From contig WFUY01000175.1 of assembly GCA_015484715.1 (NCBI GenBank), positions 1 through 8,464 on the forward strand: a stretch of 8,464 nt of DNA, read 5' to 3'. The notes under the pieces were generated by a model, which was not told where the DNA came from, did no database searches, and saw nothing but the letters and a program-made list of their open reading frames with translations. Positions within the stretch are counted from its first letter, which is position 1. The number at the start of each line of letters is the position of its first letter. This document shows positions 1-6,241 of this stretch, in pieces. The DNA is from Thermoflexales bacterium (lineage in GTDB: Bacteria > Chloroflexota > Anaerolineae > S140-20). The position numbers and the translations under genes were made by a program.

Positions 1-90
1 GAGTGTGACCAAAATGGGTTGGAGGCGGTAGAAGCGCAACGCCCCTGCATCTTTACCTCAACAGCCTCCGGTCACGCTCGGTCCAAAATC

Positions 91-134
91 CCCCAGAATC
101 ACTGAAGCACTGAGGGAAGTGAAGACACTGAGCC
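91..134 (+). repeat. Direct repeat A, copy 1
   Basis: A 44-bp unit beginning CCCCAGAATCACTGAAG and ending GACACTGAGCC. It recurs in the same orientation at 336-379 with only two differences that I can count. A diverged, inverted trace of the unit lies at about 443-483, where TCAGTGATTC (473-482) is the reverse complement of the GAATCACTGA core. Confidence 0.85.
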
Positions 135-139
135 GTCGT

Positions 140-185
140 CCCCCATCCGTTCAATCCGTTCCCCAATCCGTTGACAGCTCGTCCG
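140..185 (+). repeat. Direct repeat C, copy 1
   Basis: A 46-bp unit made of three spaced ATCCGTT words (at 145, 154 and 166) followed by GACAGCTCGTCCG. An identical copy lies at 276-321, and diverged copies form the inverted pair at 582-675. The regular internal words could be a clustered binding site or a fragment of a mobile element. Nothing in the sequence decides between these. Confidence 0.9.
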
Positions 186-275
186 CTCCGGCCACGGCGG
201 GAGACACGAAGGGCACCAAGAGCTCAAAGAGCACGAAGCGGTGCGAAGATCTGGACAAGCCCTCTTGGGAGCACC

Positions 276-321
276 CCCCCATCCGTTCAATCCGTTCCCC
301 AATCCGTTGACAGCTCGTCCG
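276..321 (+). repeat. Direct repeat C, copy 2
   Basis: Identical over 46 bp to the unit at 140-185 and in the same orientation. It sits immediately before the second A unit, so the order is A1, C1, an unrelated spacer of about 90 bp, C2, A2. The lack of any difference between the copies suggests a recent duplication or active homogenisation. Confidence 0.9.
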
Positions 322-335
322 TCCGCCAACCAAGC

Positions 336-379
336 CCCCAGAATCACTGAAGCACTGAGGGAGATGAAGACACTGAGCC
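336..379 (+). repeat. Direct repeat A, copy 2
   Basis: Second copy of the 44-bp A unit (first at 91-134), with GGGAGATG in place of GGGAAGTG. It lies 14 bp after C2, whereas A1 lies 5 bp before C1. Confidence 0.85.
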
Positions 380-488
380 TTGGGCAGTGCGGCCCAGGTC
401 GTCGGCAAGGCCGTGACCCGACGCCGGGGAGGGGGCGTACAACCCCTCAGTGAGCTCATTTCTTTCAGTTGCTCAGTGATTCAACAGC

Positions 489-502
489 TTTTGGTCACGC
501 TC
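489..502 (-). repeat. Inverted partner of the window's first 14 bases
   Basis: TTTTGGTCACGCTC at 489-502 is the reverse complement of bases 1-14 (GAGTGTGACCAAAA) apart from one base. A direct partial copy, GGTCACGCTC, lies at about 71-80, preceded by CAACAGC as at 482-488. These could be the ends of a repeat-built element, but the window starts inside it, so the left edge cannot be judged. Confidence 0.5.
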
Positions 503-541
503 CAATGATAACGCCGATGGGGCCGGTCGTCAACGTCTGAA

Positions 542-555
542 CCGGTGATCACCGG
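542..555. promoter_or_regulatory. Perfect 14-bp palindrome (possible operator 1)
   Basis: CCGGTGATCACCGG reads the same on both strands. It is one of two 14-bp perfect palindromes whose centres lie 24 bp apart (the other is at 566-579). Dimeric helix-turn-helix regulators commonly bind such sites. There is no regulator gene in the window and the site is about 300 bp from the efflux start codon, so an operator role is inference. Confidence 0.4.
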
Positions 556-565
556 CGGATGTGTA

Positions 566-579
566 GTTCCCGCGGGAAC
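566..579. promoter_or_regulatory. Perfect 14-bp palindrome (possible operator 2)
   Basis: GTTCCCGCGGGAAC is a perfect palindrome immediately left of the inverted C repeats. It differs in sequence from the palindrome at 542-555, so if both are protein sites they would serve different proteins. Confidence 0.4.
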
Positions 580-581
580 AC

Positions 582-675
582 TTCTCTCCGTTCAATCCGC
601 TCTTAATCCGTTGACAGCAGTTCGTTTGGGAACGGAAGGCTGTCAGCGGATTTGAGAACGGATTGAGCGGATGGG
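582..675. repeat. Long imperfect inverted repeat made of two C units
   Basis: Bases 582-618 are a diverged C unit in the plus orientation and 639-675 are a C unit in the minus orientation. They are separated by a 20-base loop that carries GTTC/GAAC. Both arms contain the spaced ATCCG words and the GACAGC end. As DNA this could extrude a cruciform, and as RNA it would fold into a long stem. The minus copy matches C1 at roughly 33 of 37 positions by my alignment. Confidence 0.8.
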
Positions 676-686
676 AGACATTACTC

Positions 687-715
687 CATCAAACGGTTTA
701 TCAATCCGTTTGATG
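687..715. repeat. Perfect 10-bp inverted repeat
   Basis: CATCAAACGG (687-696) and CCGTTTGATG (706-715) pair perfectly across a 9-base loop. The right arm overlaps a TCAATCCGTT word of the C family. It lies about 135 bp before the efflux start codon and could be an operator or a leader hairpin. Confidence 0.55.
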
Positions 716-771
716 AGGGCAATCGTGAAACTTGCTGTAATTCTCGGCAAGCCTTTGGGTTCTGATAGGGG

Positions 772-805
772 GCTCCCACGCTTCACGACCCGGTGGCGTG
801 GGAGC
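772..805 (+). promoter_or_regulatory. GC-rich hairpin in the efflux operon leader
   Basis: GCTCCCACGC (772-781) and GCGTGGGAGC (796-805) form a perfect 10-bp stem with a 14-base loop. It ends 44 bases before the ATG at 850. There is no run of T after it (TTGGCTTGCTTGCTTCC follows), so it is not a standard intrinsic terminator. It may be a leader structure that affects mRNA stability or readthrough. Confidence 0.5.
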
Positions 806-849
806 TTGGCTTGCTTGCTTCCTTTGAACAACAACAAGGACCCAGCAAG

Positions 850-2256
850 ATGGTACGTAAAGGGATCGTAGCGCTCATCGTACTCCTAGCCCTCGCGGCG
901 GGGGGATTCTTCCTCCTGCGCCGGCAGGCCCGGTCCGCTTCATCCCCACCGGAACCCCTGCGCCAGGCCCGGGTCGTCCGAGGGGACCTGATCATCACCA
1001 TCAACGCCTCCGGCAACATCGCCCCGGCGGAACGGCGGGACCTCAGCTTCGCCCTGCCGGGCACCGTGGCGGACCTCCCCGTCGAGGTCGGCGACGCGGT
1101 GAAGGCCGGCGATCTCTTGGCCCAGCTGAAGACCGACGAACTGGAGCGGGCCGTCGCCCAGGCCGAGATCAACCTGCGCTCCGCCCGCCTGAAGCTGGAG
1201 AAGCTGACCGCGCCCCCCGATGAGACCGACCTCCAAGAGGCCGAGGCCGCCGTCCACGAAGCCTGGGCCGCCTACCAGACGGCCAAGGCTAACCTGAACC
1301 TGGTGCAGAATAGCCCGGAGGTGGGCGACGCCGTCCGGGCCGCCCGCACCAAGGTGGACGCCACCTTCCGGGTCTACCAGAACCTCCAGGCCCGCTACGA
1401 CGAGGGGACCTTCCACGACGAGGATCGGTTGAACGAGGCCCACGACGCCTACCTGAACGCCCTGGGCGAACTGGAGCGGGCCAAGCAGAAGGCCGACCTG
1501 GAACTCCAGAAGGCCCAGAACGAGGTCACCCGCACCTGGGACGCCTACGTCTCGGCCAAGAACAAGCTGGAGCGGCTCAAGGCCGGCCCCGACGAGCGGG
1601 ACGTGGAAGCGGCCCAACTGGAGGTGCAGGCTGCCGAACTCTCCTTGGAGAAGGCGAAGGCCGACCTGGAGGCCGCCACCCTCACCGCCCCCTTCGACGG
1701 CGTGGTCACCGCCGTCAACGCCACCGAAGGGGAGCCAGTGCCCGCCCAGAAGCCGATCCTCACGCTGATGGACCTCTCCCGGCTCTACCTGAAGGTCAAC
1801 GTGGATGAGTTGGACGTGAGCAGCCTCCGGGAAGGGCAATCGGTCACGGTGACCGTGGACGCGCTGCCCGATCAGCCCTTCACCGGCGTCATCGAGCAGA
1901 TCGCGCCGGTGGGGCAGAGCACCTCCGGCATCGTCGCCTACCAGGTGACCATCCGGCTGGACCCCACCGAAGCCCCCATCCGAGTGGGGATGAGCGCCAC
2001 GGCCACCATCGTGGTCCGGGAGCTGCGAGATGTGCTCCTGGTGCCCAACTGGGCCATCCGCTTCGACCGGGAGACCGGCCGGGCCTACGTCAGCCGCCAG
2101 GTGGGGGAGACGCTGGAAGAGGTTCCCGTGGAGCTGGGAGAGCGGGGCGAGGAGGTGAGCCAGGTCCTCGCCGGCCTCGCCGAGGGGGACATCGTCGCTG
2201 TGGGGAGCACGGTGGAGCGTCTCCAGGGCTTCTTCGGCGGGAGGCGGGGTCGGTGA
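850..2256 (+). CDS. HlyD/MacA-type periplasmic adaptor of an ABC efflux system
   Basis: A membrane-fusion adaptor of 468 residues that would link the inner-membrane transporter encoded next to it to the outside. Residues 5-23 form one N-terminal transmembrane helix preceded by VRK. Residues 70-95 ([20 protein letters not shown]) are the first lipoyl half. Residues of about 97-277 are a long charged heptad-rich helical hairpin. The second lipoyl half starts with LTAPFDGVV at 278, followed by beta-barrel and membrane-proximal domains ending in a basic tail. I chose the ATG at 850 because AAGGA (836-840) lies 9 bases ahead. A GTG at 793 would put the leader hairpin inside the gene and a non-hydrophobic extension before the helix. 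The stop overlaps the next start by 4 bp. The family assignment is firm, the substrate unknown. No TolC-like gene is in the window. Confidence 0.93.
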   Translation: MVRKGIVALIVLLALAAGGFFLLRRQARSASSPPEPLRQARVVRGDLIITINASGNIAPAERRDLSFALPGTVADLPVEVGDAVKAGDLLAQLKTDELERAVAQAEINLRSARLKLEKLTAPPDETDLQEAEAAVHEAWAAYQTAKANLNLVQNSPEVGDAVRAARTKVDATFRVYQNLQARYDEGTFHDEDRLNEAHDAYLNALGELERAKQKADLELQKAQNEVTRTWDAYVSAKNKLERLKAGPDERDVEAAQLEVQAAELSLEKAKADLEAATLTAPFDGVVTAVNATEGEPVPAQKPILTLMDLSRLYLKVNVDELDVSSLREGQSVTVTVDALPDQPFTGVIEQIAPVGQSTSGIVAYQVTIRLDPTEAPIRVGMSATATIVVRELRDVLLVPNWAIRFDRETGRAYVSRQVGETLEEVPVELGERGEEVSQVLAGLAEGDIVAVGSTVERLQGFFGGRRGR

Positions 2257-2963
2257 CGGAGTCGCCGGTCATTGTCCTGGAGGGGATCACCAAGGTCTAT
2301 CGGATGGGCGAGATCGAGGTCCACGCCCTGCGGGGCGTCTCCCTGACCGTCGCCCCCGGCGAGATGGTGGCCATTATGGGGCCTTCGGGGTCGGGCAAGT
2401 CCACGATGATGAACATCATCGGCTGCCTGGACCAGCCCACCTCGGGGCGCTACTTCCTGGAAGGGGTGGACGTGAGCCAGTTGAAGGACGACCAACTGGC
2501 CGCCATCCGCAACCGGAAGATCGGCTTCGTCTTCCAGACCTTCAACCTGCTGCCCCGCACCACGGCGCTCCAGAACGTCGAACTCCCCCTCATCTACGCC
2601 GGGGCCCGGCGACGGCGGGAGAAGGCCCGGGCGGCGCTGGAGGCGGTGGGGCTGGGTGACCGCCTGCACCACCGGCCCAACGAACTCTCCGGCGGCCAGC
2701 AGCAGCGGGTCGCCATCGCCCGAGCCCTGGTCAACGACCCGGCCATCATCCTGGCCGACGAACCGACGGGCAACCTGGACAGCCGGTCCGGGGCCGAGGT
2801 GATGGCCATCTTCCAGCGGCTGAACCAGGAGCGGGGGATCACCGTCGTCTTCGTCACCCACGATCCCCTGGTCGCCCGCCACACCCGGCGCATCGTCCAC
2901 CTCAAGGATGGGCGTATCGTGGGGGAAGAGCGGGTGGAAAACCCCATCCAGGAGCGTTGGTGA
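2253..2963 (+). CDS. ABC transporter ATP-binding protein (MacB/LolD-type)
   Basis: The ATPase that powers the exporter, 236 residues, the usual length for this family. All motifs are present: Walker [10 protein letters not shown] (43-51), Q-loop Q95, signature LSGGQQQR (145-152), Walker B IILADE (165-170) with the GNLDS D-loop after it, and the switch histidine H203. The [16 protein letters not shown] segment after the Q-loop is typical of the MacB/LolD group rather than of importers. It starts with GTG inside the adaptor's stop region (GTGA overlap), with GGAGG at 2240-2244 eight bases ahead. Its stop touches the permease start. The ATPase and permease are separate proteins, unlike fused MacB of proteobacteria. 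Confidence 0.96.
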   Translation: MTESPVIVLEGITKVYRMGEIEVHALRGVSLTVAPGEMVAIMGPSGSGKSTMMNIIGCLDQPTSGRYFLEGVDVSQLKDDQLAAIRNRKIGFVFQTFNLLPRTTALQNVELPLIYAGARRRREKARAALEAVGLGDRLHHRPNELSGGQQQRVAIARALVNDPAIILADEPTGNLDSRSGAEVMAIFQRLNQERGITVVFVTHDPLVARHTRRIVHLKDGRIVGEERVENPIQERW

Positions 2964-4231
2964 TGATGCTGTGGGAGAGCGTGCGCATCGCCTTGCGAGC
3001 CCTGGCGGCCAACAAACTCCGCTCCGCCCTGACTATGTTGGGGATCATCATCGGCGTGGCCGCCGTCATCACCCTGATGTCGGTGGGAGAGGGCTTTCAC
3101 CTCTTCATCACCGAGCAGTTCGAGGGGATCGGCACTAACCTGCTCTTTGTCTTCCCCGGCGGGCAGGAGACGGTGCAGGACCTGAACGAGCGGCGGACCC
3201 GCCGGGGTGAGGAGGGGGTCCTGACGGTGGCCGATGCCGAGGCGCTGCAGGATCGGGCTCGCCTGCCCGACGTGCTGACCGTGGTGCCGATGATGCGGCG
3301 GTCGGTGACGGTGGTGGCCGGCGACCGTGCCGTCTCCACCCAGCTCTCCGGGGTGACGCCGGCCTACCCCCAGGTGCGCAACTTCTACCCGGCGGCCGGC
3401 ACCTTCATCTCCGAGTTGGACATGCAGCGGGCGGCCCGCATCGCCGTCCTGGGGCAGACGGTGGTCGAGAACCTCTTCCCCGACGAGCCCTACCCCATCG
3501 GTCGGGAGATGCGGATCAACGGCGTGCGCTTCCGCATCGTCGGTGTGATGGAGGAGAAGGGCGCGTCCGGCCCCACCGATCAGGACGACGTCATCTTTGT
3601 GCCGATGACCACGGTCCAGCGGCTCCTCCCCCACCGCAGCCGGAGCGGGGAATACCGGGTCAGCCTCATCTACGTCCAGGCGGTGAGCGAGGATCGGATG
3701 GAAGCGGCTGCCGAGGAGGTGGCCGAGGTGCTGCGGGAGCGCCACGGCATCCTCTTCCGGGATGAAGACGACTTCACCATCATCACCCAGAAGGACCTGA
3801 TCAGCGTCTTCGGCCAGATCACCGGGGTGCTCACCATCTTCCTGGGGGCCATCGCCGGCATCTCCCTGGTGGTGGGCGGGATCGGCATTATGAACATCAT
3901 GCTGGTCTCGGTGACCGAGCGAACGCGGGAGATCGGGATCCGCAAGGCGGTGGGGGCGCGGCGTCGGGACATCCTGGCCCAGTTCCTGGTGGAGGCGGTG
4001 GTGCTGGCCCTCATCGGCGGGTTGGTGGGCATCCTGCTGGGGGTGCTGGGCTCGGCCGGGGTCACGACGGCCATCCACCGCTTCAGCGACGCCCAGTTCC
4101 GGGCCGTCGTCTCCCTTCAGGCGGTGCTGCTGGCCACCCTCTTCTCCGCCGCCGTGGGCCTTTTCTTCGGCATCTACCCGGCCCGGCGGGCCTCGCTGCT
4201 GAACCCCATTGACGCCCTGCGGTACGAATGA
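2963..4231 (+). CDS. FtsX/MacB-type ABC transporter permease
   Basis: The membrane subunit of the exporter, 422 residues. Residues 1-20 are cytoplasmic (RIALRALAANKLRS), and residues of about 22-45 form the first helix with LGIIIGVAAVI. A MacB-type extracytoplasmic domain follows to about residue 270. Three helices at the C-terminus include GGIGIMNIMLVSVTERTREI and the conserved cytoplasmic RKAVGARRRDI loop that contacts the ATPase. This four-helix topology is that of the MacB/LolCE family, which couples ATP hydrolysis to mechanical movement outside the membrane. The ATG at 2963 shares one base with the ATPase stop and has AGGAG (2950-2954) eight bases ahead. GTG at 2960 or TTG at 2957 would be less well placed. 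A macrolide, peptide or lipid substrate cannot be told from the sequence. Confidence 0.95.
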   Translation: MMLWESVRIALRALAANKLRSALTMLGIIIGVAAVITLMSVGEGFHLFITEQFEGIGTNLLFVFPGGQETVQDLNERRTRRGEEGVLTVADAEALQDRARLPDVLTVVPMMRRSVTVVAGDRAVSTQLSGVTPAYPQVRNFYPAAGTFISELDMQRAARIAVLGQTVVENLFPDEPYPIGREMRINGVRFRIVGVMEEKGASGPTDQDDVIFVPMTTVQRLLPHRSRSGEYRVSLIYVQAVSEDRMEAAAEEVAEVLRERHGILFRDEDDFTIITQKDLISVFGQITGVLTIFLGAIAGISLVVGGIGIMNIMLVSVTERTREIGIRKAVGARRRDILAQFLVEAVVLALIGGLVGILLGVLGSAGVTTAIHRFSDAQFRAVVSLQAVLLATLFSAAVGLFFGIYPARRASLLNPIDALRYE

Positions 4232-4237
4232 GGGGCT

Positions 4238-4257
4238 GGCCGGCTTCCATCCCGGCC
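4238..4257 (+). other. Short hairpin after the permease stop
   Basis: GGCCGG (4238-4243) and CCGGCC (4252-4257) can pair across 8 bases just after the permease stop. There is no T-run, so this is more likely an mRNA processing or stability element, or chance in GC-rich DNA, than a terminator. Confidence 0.25.
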
Positions 4258-4299
4258 CATCGCTTTCCACACCGGCTTTCCCCATTAGCGAGTAGAACG

Positions 4300-5007
4300 A
4301 TGCTGGAAGTTCAGGTTGCGGCAGCCAAGGTGGGCAAATGGGCCACCCGGGAGAGCGGCGACACCTTGGAGATGGTCGAACGCCCTCACGGGGGCCTCTC
4401 CTTCGTCCTGGCCGATGGGCAGCGCTCCGGACGGGCGGCCAAGCGGATCAGCAACGTCGTCGCCCGCAAGGCGATCTCGCTGCTGGCCGAGGGGGTGCGG
4501 GATGGGGCCGTCGCCCGGGCCGCCCACGACTACCTCTACACCTACCGGGGTGGCAAGGTGTCGGCCACCCTCAACATCGTCTCGGTGGACCTGCTCACCC
4601 GCACGCTGGTCCTCTCCCGGAACAGTCCCTGTCCGATGTTGGTGGTCCAACCGGGCGAACCGCTCCAGGTCCTGGACGCGCCCTCCCGTCCGGTGGGGAT
4701 CTACCGGGGGACCAAGCCGGTGATCACGGAGCTGCCTCTGGAGGCAGGGACGACGGTGGTGGTCTACACCGACGGCCTGGAGACGGCCGGGCAGCGGTAC
4801 GGAGCGCCGATGGACGTGGTGGGAGCCCTGCAGGCGCTGCTGGACCGGGGCGCGGACGCTCAGACCATCGCCGACGAGCTGCTGGCCCAGGCGGTGGCTC
4901 TGGACCGAGGGAGGCCGGCCGATGACATCAGCGTCCTGGTGCTCCAGATCGTTCCCCGCCGGAGCGAGGACGAAGCGCGCCGGCTGACGGTCCGGCTGCC
5001 GTTGTGA
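4300..5007 (+). CDS. Stand-alone SpoIIE/PP2C-type protein phosphatase
   Basis: A serine/threonine phosphatase domain of 235 residues with no attached sensor. The PP2C metal-binding residues are recognisable: SGD (19-21), LADGQRSG (37-44), YTDGLETA with D158 and PADDIS with D208/D209. Proteins of this kind dephosphorylate anti-sigma-factor antagonists or similar switch proteins (SpoIIE, RsbU, RsbX). No such partner is in the window. The start is uncertain. ATG 4300 begins the recognisable domain (MLEVQVAAAKVG) but lacks a good ribosome binding site. An in-frame ATG at 4228 overlaps the permease stop (ATGA) and would add 24 proline- and arginine-rich residues that look non-coding. Close linkage to the transporter suggests one transcript, with no clear functional connection. 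Confidence 0.85.
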   Translation: MLEVQVAAAKVGKWATRESGDTLEMVERPHGGLSFVLADGQRSGRAAKRISNVVARKAISLLAEGVRDGAVARAAHDYLYTYRGGKVSATLNIVSVDLLTRTLVLSRNSPCPMLVVQPGEPLQVLDAPSRPVGIYRGTKPVITELPLEAGTTVVVYTDGLETAGQRYGAPMDVVGALQALLDRGADAQTIADELLAQAVALDRGRPADDISVLVLQIVPRRSEDEARRLTVRLPL

Positions 5008-5009
5008 TT

Positions 5010-5259
5010 GGTCGGGTGGTCGGGTGGTCAAGTATCGAAGGACTGGAGAAGCCGGGCAACCATCCGACCGCCGATCAAGCGGCCTAGCGGCATAGCGAAC
5101 TAGCGACTTGGCAGCGGACTGAGGACTGCGAACCGAGGACTGAGGACTGAGGACCGAGAACTACTCGACTACCCGACCAAGCGACCAAGCGACCAAGCGA
5201 CCAAGTGCGGACTGAGGACCGAGGACCGAGGACCACCTGACCAAGTGACCAAGCGACCA
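5010..5259. repeat. Mosaic of short tandem words
   Basis: A 250-bp tract of several tandem words in blocks: GGTCGGGT twice (5010-5025), TAGCG-containing words (about 5083-5106), GACTGAG/GACCGAG words (about 5117-5158), GACCAAGC-type units four times (5175-5206), GAGGACC three times (5214-5234), then GACCAAGT, GACCAAGC and GACCA (5239-5259). The left block reads GGTC and the right blocks GACC, so the tract is partly inverted about its middle. I see no long reading frame confined to it. The last block runs into the next gene. Confidence 0.85.
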
Positions 5260-5643
5260 CTCATCGCCATTGTAGGGCCGTGCGGCTCCGGCAAGAGCAC
5301 GTTGGCGGCGGCGTTGCGGCGGCGGGGCTACCGGGCCCGGGCGCTGGCCCAGGAGCACTCCTACGTGCCCCAGATGTGGCGGCGGATGGCCCGGCCGGCC
5401 CTCCTCGTCTACCTGGACGTCGGCGCAGCCGAGGTGAACCGCCGGCTGGGGCGGACGGACTGGACGGAGGCTATCGTCCGCCGGCAGCGGGAGCGGCTCG
5501 CGCACGCCCATCGGCACGCCGACCTCTACCTGCACACCGACGGGCTCGCGCTGGAGGAGATCCTGGAGCGTGTGGTGGCCTTCCTGCAGGAGCGGGGGAT
5601 CGCCCCGGGGCCGGGGGAAGAAAACCGGGTACCGTCAGGATGA
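5245..5643 (+). CDS. Small P-loop kinase-like ATPase
   Basis: A 132-residue protein with Walker A GPCGSGKST at residues 11-19, directly after a first strand PLIAIV. LLVYLDV at about 53-59 follows. Next comes an arginine-rich segment RRQRERLAHAHRHADLYLHTDG, like the lid and final strand of small-molecule kinases of the adenylylsulfate or shikimate kinase type. It is shorter than typical members (about 170 or more residues), so the middle is reduced. It may bind nucleotide without a known substrate. The start is GTG at 5245, inside a GACCAAGT repeat unit. The first five codons (M T K R P) are repeat sequence. GAGGA at 5228-5232, also repeat-derived, lies 12 bases ahead. The next start codon would fall after the P-loop strand. 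Confidence 0.75.
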   Translation: MTKRPLIAIVGPCGSGKSTLAAALRRRGYRARALAQEHSYVPQMWRRMARPALLVYLDVGAAEVNRRLGRTDWTEAIVRRQRERLAHAHRHADLYLHTDGLALEEILERVVAFLQERGIAPGPGEENRVPSG

Positions 5644-5657
5644 GGCGGCACCCGGTT
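5623..5657 (+). terminator. Weak hairpin at the end of the P-loop gene
   Basis: AACCGGGT (5623-5630) pairs with ACCCGGTT (5650-5657) across 19 bases that include the stop codon. No T-tract follows, so termination here is only a possibility. Confidence 0.25.
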
Positions 5658-5665
5658 CTGCTCGT

Positions 5666-5806
5666 ATGCGGTTGTTCGCGTCTCCGGTGGGCCGGGATGG
5701 ACAGGGAAGGCGGTGGTTCGCCTGGCTCTTGGGCGGTTTCCCCTTCGGGGAGGATCGGCCCCTTTCGCACCTGTTCTGGCGGCCTCGCCGGAGGGTTGAC
5801 GGCTAG
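5666..5806 (+). CDS. Doubtful 46-residue open frame
   Basis: An ATG frame of 46 residues rich in Arg, Phe and Trp (RRWFAWLLGGFPFGED in the middle). It has no ribosome binding site. It ends opposite the end of the minus-strand small gene, and it contains a TCCCC/GGGGA hairpin (5739-5751). I list it only because it fills a 160-bp gap between convergent genes. It is probably not translated. Confidence 0.15.
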   Translation: MRLFASPVGRDGQGRRWFAWLLGGFPFGEDRPLSHLFWRPRRRVDG

Positions 5807-5910
5807 TTGTGCAGGATGCGCAGCAGCCGGAGAAGCCGGTGGATCCACCAGGGCTGGGGTGGAAGCACGGCCACGGCACAGCGCAGCCTGCGGGGATATG
5901 GTCGGATCAT
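5803..5910 (-). CDS. 35-residue basic peptide gene
   Basis: A small frame on the minus strand, ATG at 5910-5908 and TAG at 5805-5803. AGGAG (minus strand of 5917-5921) lies 6 bases before the ATG. It starts 18 bases after the stop of the 63-residue membrane protein, so the two would be co-transcribed. The peptide begins MIRPYPRRLRCAVAV and ends WWIHRLLRLLRILHN. It has about eight arginines, two tryptophans and an amphipathic-looking C-terminal helix. I do not recognise a family. It could be a membrane-active peptide, a small partner of the membrane protein or a leader peptide. Translation is supported by the ribosome binding site and spacing only. An overlapping ATG at 5932 in another frame lacks such support. 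Confidence 0.5.
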   Translation of the reverse strand: MIRPYPRRLRCAVAVLPPQPWWIHRLLRLLRILHN

Positions 5911-5928
5911 CGGTGGCTCCTTTCGTGG

Positions 5929-6120
5929 TCATCCCATCTGGATGCTATAGGCCAGCCACAGCGCCGCCGCAGCCAGGAGGAAGGAGAAAGCAGCGATCTG
6001 AGACGCGCAGCCGGCCCCCAGTTCATCCCCATTCCGCTGGCTGATCTTGGTCATCGCCAAGAAGAGCAGCCCGATCCCGAGAAAAACCCCACACCCGATC
6101 TGCATGACACTTTGGATCAT
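5929..6120 (-). CDS. 63-residue two-helix membrane protein
   Basis: A small minus-strand gene, ATG at 6120-6118 and TGA at 5931-5929. AGGAGG on the minus strand (bases 6133-6128) lies exactly 7 bases before the ATG, a near-ideal ribosome binding site that selects this start over a longer frame beginning at 6171. The product has two hydrophobic segments, residues of about 5-24 (VMQIGCGVFLGIGLLFLAM) and 39-60 (ASQIAAFSFLLAAAALWLAY), joined by the polar loop TKISQRNGDELGAGC. It has cysteines at positions 10 and 38. I do not recognise the family. It is divergent from the membrane NTPase gene and followed by the 35-residue frame. The two-helix form would fit an accessory subunit, a holin-like or a toxin-like protein, with nothing to decide among them. 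Confidence 0.75.
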   Translation of the reverse strand: MIQSVMQIGCGVFLGIGLLFLAMTKISQRNGDELGAGCASQIAAFSFLLAAAALWLAYSIQMG

Positions 6121-6241
6121 CGTACCCCCTCCTCTGGACCAACAGGTTGCCTTCACCTTTGGCATCTTCATTCTACTCTACAACCAGGGTCCAATTCTGG
6201 TATATTCTGCGTAGGAAGCTCATCATCACTTTGCCAGGAAA

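Larger units (their letters stand above)
1..849. other. Non-coding, repeat-rich region upstream of the efflux operon
   Basis: I see no gene I can support here. The open frames are short, overlap one another on both strands, lack ribosome binding sites and are made of the repeats listed below. The region holds two repeat families in direct and inverted copies, two 14-bp palindromes and two hairpins next to the efflux operon. Bases 186-240 also contain GAAG/CACGAAG-type low-complexity words. No clear sigma-70 promoter for the operon is visible. The hexamer TTGACA recurs in three repeat copies (171-176, 307-312, 611-616), but none has a -10 element at the right distance. Confidence 0.75.

Noticed and set aside
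91..380. CRISPR array from the repeated C units
   Set aside because: Only two identical units 90 bp apart, flanked by other repeats, with unequal spacers and no cas genes.
793..849. Upstream GTG start for the adaptor
   Set aside because: It would begin inside the loop of a perfect hairpin, adds residues ahead of the membrane helix, and lacks the ribosome binding site seen at 836-840 for the ATG at 850.
940..1839. A 299-codon minus-strand frame across the adaptor
   Set aside because: Low-complexity Gly/Val/Leu composition caused by GC-rich third positions of the real gene on the other strand.
2594..4285. A 563-codon open frame on the minus strand across the permease
   Set aside because: It lies antisense to strongly supported ABC genes, is rich in His, Asp, Pro and Gly as GC-rich shadow frames are, and has no domain.
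5739..5751. TCCCC/GGGGA hairpin as a terminator
   Set aside because: Only 5 bp of stem and no T-run on either strand.
5471..5932. A 153-codon minus-strand frame whose ATG overlaps the stop of the 63-residue gene
   Set aside because: Proline/alanine-rich, antisense to the P-loop gene, no ribosome binding site of its own. The 35-residue frame in the same place has one.
6201..6206. TATATT as a -10 element in the divergent region
   Set aside because: No -35 hexamer at 16-18 bp on the plus strand, and on the minus strand no convincing pair for the 63-residue gene either.
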